Assembly: GCA_025929635.1 (NCBI GenBank)
Contig: JAICPX010000003.1
Location: 1 to 36,767 of the forward strand
From: Chitinophagaceae bacterium
GTDB lineage: Bacteria > Bacteroidota > Bacteroidia > Chitinophagales > Chitinophagaceae
DNA: 36,767 bases
Reading direction: 5' to 3'
Part shown: in pieces, positions 6,830-15,257 of the stretch
Numbering within the stretch: the stretch's first letter is position 1
Layout of the letters: each line of letters starts with the position of its first letter
The notes under the pieces: generated by a model
What the model was told of the DNA's origin: nothing
The model's database searches: none
The model's input: only the letters and a program-made list of their open reading frames with translations
Program-made: the position numbers and the translations under genes

Positions 6830-9017
6830 ATCTTAAAAACAACAATTCCCTGTACTTCGGTAAATACCATTCACGATCATCAACCAGCAATTCAAGTTTA
6901 TCAACATGATAACGTACCTGGTCAAAGAATGCGTCTTTTACCTGGCTTTGATACGCAAGCGCTTTTTTTCTTGTATCCGTGATGTTATTGCAAACTTTCC
7001 TGGCTTCGATCATTTTCTCAACAAGATCACTTGTAGAGCTGATATGCTCCGATATTTTTTCCAGGATCTGTTTTTGATTGGCGAATGCTGATTCATTTAA
7101 CCCGGATTCTTTTAATCCCTTGATATTATTTGCCAATAAATTCTGGTACCGGATCGCTGCGGGTAAGATATGACTTGTTGCCAGCTCACCCATGATGCGA
7201 CTTTCGATCTGTACTTTCTTAATATACTTTTCCAGTTCGATCTCATGTCTTGCCTCCAGTTCCTGGTGGGTATAGACATTGTTATTCTCGAAGAGCTTTT
7301 TTGCCTTATCTGTTACCATTGCATCCAGCGCAAGTGGAGTGGTTTTTACATTGGCCAAACCTCGTTTCTCTGCTTCTTTTTCCCATTCCTCGCTATAGTT
7401 GTTTCCTTCGAATTGAATTTTTTCAGCCGCTACAATATATTCCCGGATCACATGCATGATGGCGATCTCTTTCTTTTCACCTTTCTCGACCAGGCCATCG
7501 ACTTCTGATTTGAATTTTCTCAGGGTTGCTGCCATGATTGTATTCAGCACAGTCATTGCATTAGCACAATTGGCAGAGGAGCCCACCGCACGGAATTCGA
7601 ATTTATTTCCCGTAAAGGCGAATGGAGAGGTCCGGTTACGATCAGTATTGTCCAGTAAGAGTTCAGGAATGCTTTTATGAATATCGATCTTGAGCATGCT
7701 TTCATCTGTCTCATCCATTTTTGCAGTGACTCTTTCCTTAAAATCTCTCAGCACTTTTGTCAAATATTCACCAACAAAAACAGAAATAATAGCTGGTGGG
7801 GCTTCATTTGCACCAAGACGATGATCATTTGGTGCTGATGCAATAGACGCTCTTAAAATATCTGCATAATCATGAACCGCCTTGATCGTGTTTACAAAGA
7901 ATGTAAGGAACATCAGGTTTGTTTTTGGCGTTTTACCCGGAGCCAAAAGATTTACACCTGTATCTGTTGCCATACTCCAGTTGTTGTGTTTACCGCTACC
8001 ATTGATCCCGGCAAATGGTTTTTCATGAAGCAGTACTCTCAACTTATGACGACGGGCAACACGATCCATAACATCCATTAAAAGGGAGTTGTGATCAACA
8101 CCCACACTAACTTCCTCGAAGATCGGGGCACATTCAAATTGTGCAGGCGCAACTTCATTATGTCTTGTACGAAGTGGAATCCCGAGTTTATATCCTTCAT
8201 TTTCAAAGTCACGCATAAATGCATATATCCTTTCAGGAATTGACCCGAAATAGTGATCTTCCAATTGCTGGCCTTTTGCGGAACTATGACCATAAACCGT
8301 TCTTCCACACATTACCAGGTCAGGTCTTGCATTATACAAACCTTCATCGATAACAAAATATTCTTGTTCCCATCCTAATGTCGCGGTCACACGGGTTACA
8401 TTCCTGTCAAAATAGTTGCAAACATCAACAGCTGCTTTGTTCAGTGCTTCAAGAGCTTTTAATAGCGGGGCTTTGTAGTCAAGTGATTCGCCGGTATAAG
8501 AAACAAATATTGTTGGAATGCAAAGCGTTTTTCCATGACCTATTTCCATAATAAATGCCGGCGACGAAGGATCCCAGGCCGTATAGCCCCTGGCCTCAAA
8601 AGTTGCGCGCAAACCACCACTTGGAAATGATGAAGCATCAGGCTCCTGTTGTATCAAGGCATCTCCTTCGAATTGTTCTATTGGCGTGCCATCACTTTTA
8701 ATCGTAAAGAATGAATCATGCTTTTCTGCGGTTGTCCCGGTCAATGGTTGAAACCAGTGAGTAAAGTGGGTAACACCTTTTGCTTCGGCCCATGAACGGA
8801 TACCGCTTGCAATTTGATTCGCCATTGCACGGTCAATTTTCTGGCCTGCTTTTATAGAACCAATAAGGCTTTTATATGCTTCATCGCTCAGAAATTCACG
8901 GGCTGTTTTTACATTAAAGACATTTTCGCCAAAAATGGCAGTGATGCGACTTGCATTATCAACGCTTACATCCTGCGTAGCAGACAGATTGTTGATGGCA
9001 TTAAATCGTAATGACAT
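6828..9017 (-). CDS. glnN: Glutamine synthetase type III
   Basis: GSIII makes glutamine from glutamate, ammonia and ATP and forms dodecamers of large subunits. The 729 residues match the family, about twice the size of GSII. Visible are the N-terminal GSIII-specific region ending FEARGYTAWDPSSPAF, the catalytic core with GWEQEYFVID, RTRHNEVAPAQFE and GKHNNWSMATDTG, and the long helical GSIII C-terminal extension (LLANNIKGLKESGL onward). It lies 107 nt downstream of the GSII gene on the same strand. A hairpin and a possible separate promoter sit in that gap. The stop codon is embedded in heptad array B. Confidence 0.96.
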   Translation of the reverse strand: MSLRFNAINNLSATQDVSVDNASRITAIFGENVFNVKTAREFLSDEAYKSLIGSIKAGQKIDRAMANQIASGIRSWAEAKGVTHFTHWFQPLTGTTAEKHDSFFTIKSDGTPIEQFEGDALIQQEPDASSFPSGGLRATFEARGYTAWDPSSPAFIMEIGHGKTLCIPTIFVSYTGESLDYKAPLLKALEALNKAAVDVCNYFDRNVTRVTATLGWEQEYFVIDEGLYNARPDLVMCGRTVYGHSSAKGQQLEDHYFGSIPERIYAFMRDFENEGYKLGIPLRTRHNEVAPAQFECAPIFEEVSVGVDHNSLLMDVMDRVARRHKLRVLLHEKPFAGINGSGKHNNWSMATDTGVNLLAPGKTPKTNLMFLTFFVNTIKAVHDYADILRASIASAPNDHRLGANEAPPAIISVFVGEYLTKVLRDFKERVTAKMDETDESMLKIDIHKSIPELLLDNTDRNRTSPFAFTGNKFEFRAVGSSANCANAMTVLNTIMAATLRKFKSEVDGLVEKGEKKEIAIMHVIREYIVAAEKIQFEGNNYSEEWEKEAEKRGLANVKTTPLALDAMVTDKAKKLFENNNVYTHQELEARHEIELEKYIKKVQIESRIMGELATSHILPAAIRYQNLLANNIKGLKESGLNESAFANQKQILEKISEHISSTSDLVEKMIEARKVCNNITDTRKKALAYQSQVKDAFFDQVRYHVDKLELLVDDREWYLPKYRELLFLR

Positions 9018-9048
9018 GATTATTTGTTTATGCTTTTTTAAATGGGTG

Positions 9049-9087
9049 TCAAATATAAAAGGTAAGCTGTGTACAAAAGCTTACCTT
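9049..9087 (-). promoter_or_regulatory. Hairpin and possible GSIII promoter between the two glutamine synthetase genes
   Basis: AAGGTAAGCT at 9059-9068 pairs perfectly (10 bp) with AGCTTACCTT at 9078-9087 around a 9-nt loop. On the minus strand the stem runs into TTTTATATTTG, so it could terminate or attenuate GSII transcription. The same stretch includes TATATTTG, a full TAnnTTTG match, about 30-40 nt upstream of the GSIII ATG. The upstream TTTTG is only 16 nt away, shorter than the usual 19, so the promoter reading is weaker than the hairpin. Confidence 0.55.
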
Positions 9088-9124
9088 AAAATTTGGTGTA
9101 TAAAATTTTGTAACGACGAATAAC

Positions 9125-10168
9125 TTATGCTACCTTCTTTTCAGCCTGTACCATGCTTGCCTCGGCGATTTTGACAGTCTTAATGATCCTGGCAGCTACT
9201 TTATAAGGATCGGCTGCACTATTTGGCCGGCGATCTTCCAGCCAACCTTTCCAACCTCTTTCCACAGTACCGATCGGGATCCGGATAGAAGCACCACGAT
9301 CAGAGACACCGTATTTAAAGTCTGTAATTGCCGCAGTTTCGTGTTTGCCGGTCAGGCGAAGATGATTGTCTGGTCCATATACTTCAATATGTTCGGTTAC
9401 AAATGGTCTGAAACCTTCACAGATCTGCTCATAAACATCTTTGCTGCCACATGTTCTCAGCAATGAATTTGAGAAGTTGGCGTGCATGCCACTGCCATTC
9501 CAATCCAGGTTACCAAGAGGTTTGCAATGCCAGTTGATGGAGATTCCATATTTCTCACCAATTCTTTCCAGGAGGTAACGTGCAATCCAAACCTGGTCAC
9601 CGGCTGCTTTGGCGCCTTTAGCAAATATCTGGAATTCCCATTGACCAGTTGCTACTTCAGCGTTGATACCTTCTACATTCAAGCCTGCTTCAAGACAGGC
9701 ATCAAGATGTTCTTCAACCATTGCACGACCATAAGCATTTGTCGCACCTACCGAGCAATAGTACGGACCTTGCGGACCCGGGAAGCCGCCTTCCGGAAAA
9801 CCAATAGGTTTGTTTGTTTCAGGATTCCACAAGAAATATTCCTGCTCAAAACCAAACCAGAAATCATTATCATCATCCTCAATGGTAGCCCTTCCGTTCG
9901 ATTCATGCGCAGTGCCATCCGGGCTTAATACTTCACACATTACGAGGAAAGCATTTTTTCTTTGAGGGTCTTTCACGATGAATACGGGTTTCAGCAAACA
10001 ATCAGAAGAGCCACCCGGCGCTTGTTCGGTTGATGAACCGTCAAAAGCCCAAACCGGGCAATCTTCCAATTTTCCACTGAAATTTCTTTCAATTTTTGTT
10101 TTGCTTCTCAGGCTTTGAATCGGCTTGTAACCATCCAGCCAGATGTATTCAAGTTTTGAAGGGACCAT
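9125..10168 (-). CDS. glnA: Glutamine synthetase type II (eukaryote-like)
   Basis: A 347-residue glutamine synthetase of the short GSII type typical of eukaryotes and also found in Bacteroidota and some actinobacteria and rhizobia. Diagnostic pieces: LEYIWLDGYKPIQSLRSKT and WAFDGSSTEQAPG at the N-terminus, FGFEQEYFLW, EINAEV-like EGINAEVATGQWEFQI, the NWNGSG-like motif LDWNGSGMHANFS, and GASIRIPIGTVERGWKG near the end. It synthesises glutamine from glutamate, ammonia and ATP. It precedes GSIII on the same strand, and the two may be differently regulated isozymes. The 151-nt region upstream of it (10169-10319) shows no gene and no convincing consensus promoter. Confidence 0.95.
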   Translation of the reverse strand: MVPSKLEYIWLDGYKPIQSLRSKTKIERNFSGKLEDCPVWAFDGSSTEQAPGGSSDCLLKPVFIVKDPQRKNAFLVMCEVLSPDGTAHESNGRATIEDDDNDFWFGFEQEYFLWNPETNKPIGFPEGGFPGPQGPYYCSVGATNAYGRAMVEEHLDACLEAGLNVEGINAEVATGQWEFQIFAKGAKAAGDQVWIARYLLERIGEKYGISINWHCKPLGNLDWNGSGMHANFSNSLLRTCGSKDVYEQICEGFRPFVTEHIEVYGPDNHLRLTGKHETAAITDFKYGVSDRGASIRIPIGTVERGWKGWLEDRRPNSAADPYKVAARIIKTVKIAEASMVQAEKKVA

Positions 10169-10319
10169 AACAAATGCTTTTAAATTTTAAAATGTAGTTC
10201 AATTGCAAAAAAAAGGATATTCAAGAAATTATCCAATCTTTTTTGGAGTCCCGAAGTATTTTGAATGAAAATGTGGAAAATTTTGACCGAAAATCTGGAT
10301 AAAACTCAAATTTAGATGG

Positions 10320-11618
10320 CTAAGACCTAAAATTCGAAACATTATGATTATTTCTAATGTTATTGAACAGGATAGAGTATATCCTTTCCCAATCGATCAG
10401 GCTGATCACCGGAACCAGGAGTAATGGAAGGATAATACTCCGATAACGTACTATCGCACCAAGAAAATTGACCGTAAACCCGATCAGTAATAACAATGAA
10501 AAAGAAAAGAATATACAGAACCAGATAAAGGAAGTGGATTTTGTCCCGTTCGTTCGCCAGAAAAGAAACAACAGGAAGAGTAACAAAAGAAATGCAGTTT
10601 CCGAAGCGGCAGCCATAGAAAGAATATGTTTAACGTCACCCGGATGGGGTCGGAGTGTAGTTGAGCTCAACGCCCTTGGTGTATTGATCACAAAACTTCC
10701 TACAGTGGGTTTTAATTCAGGAAAATCGAAACCTGAATTTCCCTGCAACTTTTTAAAAGCTTTTTGTTTATCAACAACTGCCTGCGGGAAGTTGAAAGCC
10801 GGTGAAAGATATCGGAGAGTAAAAAATAACAAACCACTGATAAAATAAACTGAGAGGAATATTACCGGTACCCGCTTTGGAAATTTATAAGAGAGTATCC
10901 ATGCCAGCAAGGCAGGAATCAGGATTACCAGTAAAAAATTCCGGAACGATAGAATAATGATAAAGGCGATCAGTAATGGAAAGACCCTGTAAAACCTGAA
11001 TCGGTTTTCTTTCAAAGAAAAATATACATGGTAAATGACAAAGCTGATAGCCATCACGACTAACCCATCCTTGTGTATCCCGCTGGTCCAATACATAAAC
11101 GAGGGAATCAGAAAGGTTGCCAGCAAGACCTGGACTTTTTTACCAGGAAATACTTCGCTGAAAACACGATACAGGGCAACCGGGCCAGTAAGTGTGATAA
11201 ACGAATAAAAGATCACGTTCACATAATAATTGCCAAAACTCAATACATTTATCAGCGATAGGAACTTGATAAACATATTACTCTTCAGGTCATTCCACCA
11301 TGAATTCTCCGAAGCGAAAAAGTTACCGAATTTATTTTCATAACCGCTGTGAAAAAGATTTAAGAAATATTCAGATGGATTCTGAAAAAGAAGGTCGTAT
11401 TCAACCAGGCTCACTTCATGATATGCCCATGTATCATACATATATGCAAACTGTCCGTAATAATTTCCCACCCAGCCATAAAAAATGCCGGCTAATACTT
11501 TTAATAGAAAAAGGATGATCAGTTGTGCATTACTTAGTCCTGATTTTCTGAAAAAACCGGGAACTGTGACCAGCCAGGCAAATAAGCAAAGGTATCCCGC
11601 GAATAAAAGGTAATACAA
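10320..11618 (-). CDS. Multi-pass membrane protein of unknown function
   Basis: 432 residues with about nine or ten hydrophobic helices, beginning MYYLLFAGYLCLFAWLVTVPGFF. Polar loops contain YMYDTWAYHEVSL, a segment rich in Asn and Trp (GNFFASENSWWNDLKSN) and TSGIHKDGLVVMA between helices. The arrangement recalls integral-membrane glycosyltransferases and polysaccharide polymerases, in which acidic residues in the first periplasmic loop are catalytic, but I cannot name a family. It may act in surface glycan assembly. It is divergent from purL, with heptad array C in the 165-nt gap between them. Confidence 0.7.
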   Translation of the reverse strand: MYYLLFAGYLCLFAWLVTVPGFFRKSGLSNAQLIILFLLKVLAGIFYGWVGNYYGQFAYMYDTWAYHEVSLVEYDLLFQNPSEYFLNLFHSGYENKFGNFFASENSWWNDLKSNMFIKFLSLINVLSFGNYYVNVIFYSFITLTGPVALYRVFSEVFPGKKVQVLLATFLIPSFMYWTSGIHKDGLVVMAISFVIYHVYFSLKENRFRFYRVFPLLIAFIIILSFRNFLLVILIPALLAWILSYKFPKRVPVIFLSVYFISGLLFFTLRYLSPAFNFPQAVVDKQKAFKKLQGNSGFDFPELKPTVGSFVINTPRALSSTTLRPHPGDVKHILSMAAASETAFLLLLFLLFLFWRTNGTKSTSFIWFCIFFSFSLLLLIGFTVNFLGAIVRYRSIILPLLLVPVISLIDWERIYSILFNNIRNNHNVSNFRS

Positions 11619-11656
11619 TCAGTCAGGTTTATCTGCGCAAAATAGTTATAAAATCT

Positions 11657-11751
11657 GAAGTCGGAGGTATGAAGTATGAGGTCGGAAGTCGGAAGAATAT
11701 GAAACCAAAAGTTAATAAACATCATATTTCCGACTTCAGACTTCTGACCTC
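11657..11751. repeat. Heptad array C (unit GAAGTCG), inverted arms
   Basis: Left arm 11657-11698 has six 7-nt units in phase, from GAAGTCG through GAGGTAT, GAAGTAT, GAGGTCG and GAAGTCG to GAAGAAT. Right arm 11724-11751 reads on the minus strand GAGGTCA, GAAGTCT, GAAGTCG, GAAATAT. The arms are separated by 25 nt and would form an imperfect hairpin. The array lies between two divergent genes, so it is not simply a terminator. Its right arm ends 7 nt before the purL -7 element. Confidence 0.8.
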
Positions 11752-11758
11752 ATTTCAT

Positions 11759-11766
11759 TAGCTTTG
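11759..11766 (+). promoter_or_regulatory. purL -7 promoter element
   Basis: TAGCTTTG matches TAnnTTTG exactly and lies 17 nt before the purL ATG. The expected -33 position falls inside the right arm of heptad array C, where no TTG is present. Confidence 0.5.
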
Positions 11767-11783
11767 CGCTTTCTTTAAAAATT

Positions 11784-14015
11784 ATGGAAGTAACCGTTAA
11801 TACGGCGGAACAGCTTCGCCTTTCAGCTGAAGAATTTGAACTCATCAGACAAAAACTTGGACGTACGCCAAACTTCAATGAACTCTGTGCTTTTAGTGGC
11901 ATGTGGAGTGAGCATTGCAGCTATAAAAATTCAATCAAGTGGCTAAAAAAGCTTCCCCGGGAAGGTGGACGAATGTTGGTAAAGGCGGGTGAAGAAAATG
12001 CGGGACTCATGGATATCGGTGACGGATTGGGTATAGTCTTTAAAATTGAATCGCATAATCATCCATCTGCAATTGAACCATTTCAGGGGGCAGCCACCGG
12101 GGTGGGCGGTATTCACCGGGATATTTTCACAATGGGTGCAAGACCAATTGCTGCATTGAACTCATTGCGCTTTGGAAATTTAGAAGAAGATAAGACGCAG
12201 CATTTGCTTTCCGGGGTTGTGCATGGTATTGGTCATTATGGAAATTGTTTTGGTGTGCCAACCGTGGGCGGTGAAATTTATTTTGACGAATGTTATCATA
12301 CCAATCCACTGGTAAATGCAATGAGCGTCGGCATCGTAAAAGCCGGTGAAACGGTCTCAGCAACGGCAAAAGGAAAAGGAAATCCCGTTATGTTCGTGGG
12401 AAGTGCAACAGGTAAAGATGGAATCGGAGGTGCTTCATTTGCCTCAGCAGATATAACGGAAGAAAGTGCACAGGATCTGCCAGCAGTACAGGTTGGTGAT
12501 CCGTTCCAGGAAAAGAAATTATTGGAAGCATGTTTGGAAGTGATTCAAACCGGCGCCATTGTAGGAATGCAGGATATGGGTGCAGCCGGAATAATTTGTT
12601 CAACTTCCGAAATGAGTGCAAAAGGTGAAGTTGGAATGAGGATCGATCTTGATAAAGTGCCGACGCGTCAAAAGAACATGAAGGCCTGGGAATTGCTATT
12701 GAGTGAAAGCCAGGAAAGAATGTTGTTGGTTGCACAAAAAGGAAAAGAACAAGCCATCATTAAGATCTTTGAGAAATGGGACCTGCCTTGCTCCGTTATT
12801 GGGGAAGTAACGGATGATGGCATTCTTAATTTTTACATGAACAATGAATTGGAGGCTTCCATCCCCGCGCATGAACTTGTATTAGGCGGCGGAGCTCCAC
12901 AGTATGAAAGAGAATATCGGGAACCGCGATATTTTGAAGAAATCAGAAAGTTCAATGTCGGGTCAATAGCTGTTCCGGCAGATTTGAAGGAGGTGGCAGA
13001 AAAATTGATCAGGCTTCCGACTATCGCATCAAAGCGATGGATCTTCAATCAATATGACAGCATGGTGGGAACCGTGAACGCAACGACGAATGCACCCTCA
13101 GATGCTCCGGTGGTTTGGGTAAAAGGCTCAAAAAAAGGCATTGCAGTTACTACAGATTGCAATAGCCGTTATGTATTCGCCGATCCGTATAAAGGAGCGA
13201 TGATCGCAGTGAGTGAAGCAGCAAGGAATATTGTCTGCAGTGGCGGTCAGCCATTGGGTGTTACCAACTGTTTGAATTTCGGAAATCCTTATGATCCTGA
13301 AGTGTATTATCAGTTTGTTCAGGTAATAAAAGGAATGGGTGATGCCTGCAGAAAATTTGATACGCCTGTTACCGGTGGCAACGTAAGTTTTTATAATCAA
13401 AACCCCGATGGACCGGTTTATCCAACCCCAACGATTGGTATGGTTGGTTTATTGGAAGACATACATGATAAAATGACCCTGGACTTTAAAGAAGAAGGTG
13501 ACGTGATTTATTTGTTAGGGAAATCAAACAACGATATTAACTCGTCTCAATACCTTTCCAAAATACGAAACGTGGAATTTTCTCCTGCTCCTTATTTCGA
13601 ATTGGATGACGAATATTCATTGCAACAAAAGATCGCTGAGCTTATCAAAAAGAAATTAATTCAATCTGCGCATGATATAAGTGAAGGGGGGTTATTTATA
13701 ACGTTATGTGAGAGCGGCTTTAATCGTGAAATTGGCTTTACGGTTGAAACCAAAGATAATATTCGTGAAGATGCTTATTTATTTGGTGAAGGACAGAGCA
13801 GGGTAGTAGTAAGCGTAAAAGCTGACCTGATCGAAAAATTTGAAAACGCACTCGGGGATTTTCCTCATGAAAGAATCGGTTTGGTTACCAGTGGGGAGAT
13901 GTTAGTCAATGGTGATTTCTGGGGAACGATCGATTGGTGGAAAGAAGAGTATGATTCTGCGATTGAGAATTATCTGTCAAAAGAAGAAGCCGGTTCAGCA
14001 TTAAGTTCAATTTAA
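11784..14015 (+). CDS. purL: Phosphoribosylformylglycinamidine synthase subunit PurL
   Basis: PurL is the ATP-dependent synthase subunit for the fourth step of purine synthesis, converting FGAR to FGAM with ammonia supplied by the glutaminase PurQ. The 743 residues fit the small PurL type, which needs separate PurQ and PurS; neither is in the window. Visible are the N-terminal LGRTPNFNELCAFSGMWSEHCSYK segment, the ATP-binding FKIESHNHPSAIEPFQGAATGVGG motif, and DMGAAGIICSTSEMSAKG. The second AIRS-like half contains VTGGNVSFYNQ and AHDISEGGL. It stands between heptad array C and hldD, with 84 nt to the latter. Confidence 0.96.
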   Translation: MEVTVNTAEQLRLSAEEFELIRQKLGRTPNFNELCAFSGMWSEHCSYKNSIKWLKKLPREGGRMLVKAGEENAGLMDIGDGLGIVFKIESHNHPSAIEPFQGAATGVGGIHRDIFTMGARPIAALNSLRFGNLEEDKTQHLLSGVVHGIGHYGNCFGVPTVGGEIYFDECYHTNPLVNAMSVGIVKAGETVSATAKGKGNPVMFVGSATGKDGIGGASFASADITEESAQDLPAVQVGDPFQEKKLLEACLEVIQTGAIVGMQDMGAAGIICSTSEMSAKGEVGMRIDLDKVPTRQKNMKAWELLLSESQERMLLVAQKGKEQAIIKIFEKWDLPCSVIGEVTDDGILNFYMNNELEASIPAHELVLGGGAPQYEREYREPRYFEEIRKFNVGSIAVPADLKEVAEKLIRLPTIASKRWIFNQYDSMVGTVNATTNAPSDAPVVWVKGSKKGIAVTTDCNSRYVFADPYKGAMIAVSEAARNIVCSGGQPLGVTNCLNFGNPYDPEVYYQFVQVIKGMGDACRKFDTPVTGGNVSFYNQNPDGPVYPTPTIGMVGLLEDIHDKMTLDFKEEGDVIYLLGKSNNDINSSQYLSKIRNVEFSPAPYFELDDEYSLQQKIAELIKKKLIQSAHDISEGGLFITLCESGFNREIGFTVETKDNIREDAYLFGEGQSRVVVSVKADLIEKFENALGDFPHERIGLVTSGEMLVNGDFWGTIDWWKEEYDSAIENYLSKEEAGSALSSI

Positions 14016-14099
14016 TCAAACGGTACATGAAGCTGAGATTAAAGTTAAGGTCAAGACAAGAACGACCTGCTGAACCTCAGTATTAACCTATACATAAGA

Positions 14100-15116
14100 A
14101 TGGATCGTAACTCAGTCATATTGGTTACAGGTGCCGCTGGCTTTATCGGAAGCTGTATGGTAGGTTATTTGAACAGGAAGGGTTTTCATAACATTATCAT
14201 TGTCGACAAATTTGAAGAGGAGGACAAGAAGCACAATTACGAAGACAAAAAAATAATTGCAAGGGTTGAACGGGATGAATTATTTGAATGGCTGAAAGGC
14301 CATCCAATGAAGATCGATTTTGTTTTTCATTTGGGCGCAAGAACAGACACAACCGAGTTTGATTATTCAGTATTGGAAAAATTAAATGTCAACTATTCCA
14401 AAAATATCTGGAACTATTGTTGCGGGAAAAATATCCCGTTGGTGTATGCATCATCGGCAGCTACATATGGTGCTGGTGAGTTGGGTTATAAGGATGATCA
14501 TGAACTTCCCTTTAAATTAGATCCACTGAATCCTTATGGTAAATCCAAAAATGAATTCGATAAATGGGCGTTAGAGAGAAGTCGGAATACTGATAGCCAT
14601 CGGGACGGAAGTCAGAAATCCGAGCCGCCAAATTGGTATGGGTTGAAATTCTTCAATGTTTATGGTCCAAATGAGTATCATAAAGGAAGAATGGCGAGTG
14701 TGATCTTTCATTCATTTAATCAGGTTAAATCGACTGGTAAAGTAAAATTGTTCAGGTCGCATAAACCGGCATATAATGATGGCGAACAGCTTCGTGATTT
14801 TGTCTATGTAAAAGATGTTGTTGATATCTGCTTTTGGTTAATGGATAACAGGCCCGCTTCCGGTTTATACAATTTAGGAACAGGTAAGGCAAGAACATTT
14901 AAAGACCTGGTTGCTGCGATCTTCAGAAGTCTTGGAAAAGAACCTGTAATTGAATACATCGATACCCCGCTTGATATTCGTGATAAATACCAATATTTTA
15001 CTGAGGCTGATATGAATAAGATCCGGAATGCGGGATACCGCGAAGATTTTTATTCACTGGAAGAAGGTGTAGAGACTTATGTAAAGAATTTTCTTCTTAA
15101 TCATAAATATTACTAA
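14100..15116 (+). CDS. hldD: ADP-L-glycero-D-manno-heptose 6-epimerase
   Basis: HldD makes the heptose precursor of lipopolysaccharide inner core by epimerising ADP-D-glycero-D-manno-heptose. It is a short-chain dehydrogenase-type epimerase: NADP-binding TGAAGFIGS at residues 10-18, GARTDTTEFDY, SSAATYGAG, the catalytic YGKSK (Tyr146, Lys150), and the family block FFNVYGPNEYHKGRMASVIFH. At 338 residues it is longer than the usual 310-325. The extra length is residues 160-175, a polar stretch (RSRNTDSHRDGSQKSE) between DKWAL and WYGLKFFNVYG that is encoded by a GAAGTCG-type heptad array. The reading frame stays intact and all catalytic motifs are present, so the enzyme is probably active. Confidence 0.94.
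   Translation: MDRNSVILVTGAAGFIGSCMVGYLNRKGFHNIIIVDKFEEEDKKHNYEDKKIIARVERDELFEWLKGHPMKIDFVFHLGARTDTTEFDYSVLEKLNVNYSKNIWNYCCGKNIPLVYASSAATYGAGELGYKDDHELPFKLDPLNPYGKSKNEFDKWALERSRNTDSHRDGSQKSEPPNWYGLKFFNVYGPNEYHKGRMASVIFHSFNQVKSTGKVKLFRSHKPAYNDGEQLRDFVYVKDVVDICFWLMDNRPASGLYNLGTGKARTFKDLVAAIFRSLGKEPVIEYIDTPLDIRDKYQYFTEADMNKIRNAGYREDFYSLEEGVETYVKNFLLNHKYY
14578..14621 (+). repeat. Heptad array G inside hldD
   Basis: Units GAAGTCG, GAATACT and GATAGCC follow each other in 7-nt phase; after a 9-nt stretch come GAAGTCA and GAAATCC. These are the same units as in intergenic array C. The DNA encodes hldD residues 160-174, a hydrophilic loop that I do not expect from the family. Confidence 0.6.
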
Positions 15117-15209
15117 GACCTCAGAACTGCCTAAAAGCGAACTTTCGGATATTCATCTTAAATCAAATTTTTATACCCATCGAATATTCCGGATATTTGT
15201 GAAGTTGTT

Positions 15210-15242
15210 TGCCACAGCAATAAGATTGGCTGTGGCATTTTT
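15210..15242 (+). terminator. Intrinsic terminator of hldD
   Basis: TGCCACAGC at 15210-15218 pairs perfectly with GCTGTGGCA at 15229-15237 around a 10-nt loop, followed by five T. It ends only 15 nt before the proC ATG, so proC transcription must either pass through it or begin nearby. Confidence 0.75.
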
Positions 15243-15257
15243 ATTAAATGAATTTAT

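Noticed and set aside
14029-14086. Possible additional array between purL and hldD
   Set aside because: AAGGTT-like segments and a partial inverted copy (GAACCTCAG) are visible, but they do not keep a 7-nt phase; a 6-nt period is only weakly suggested.
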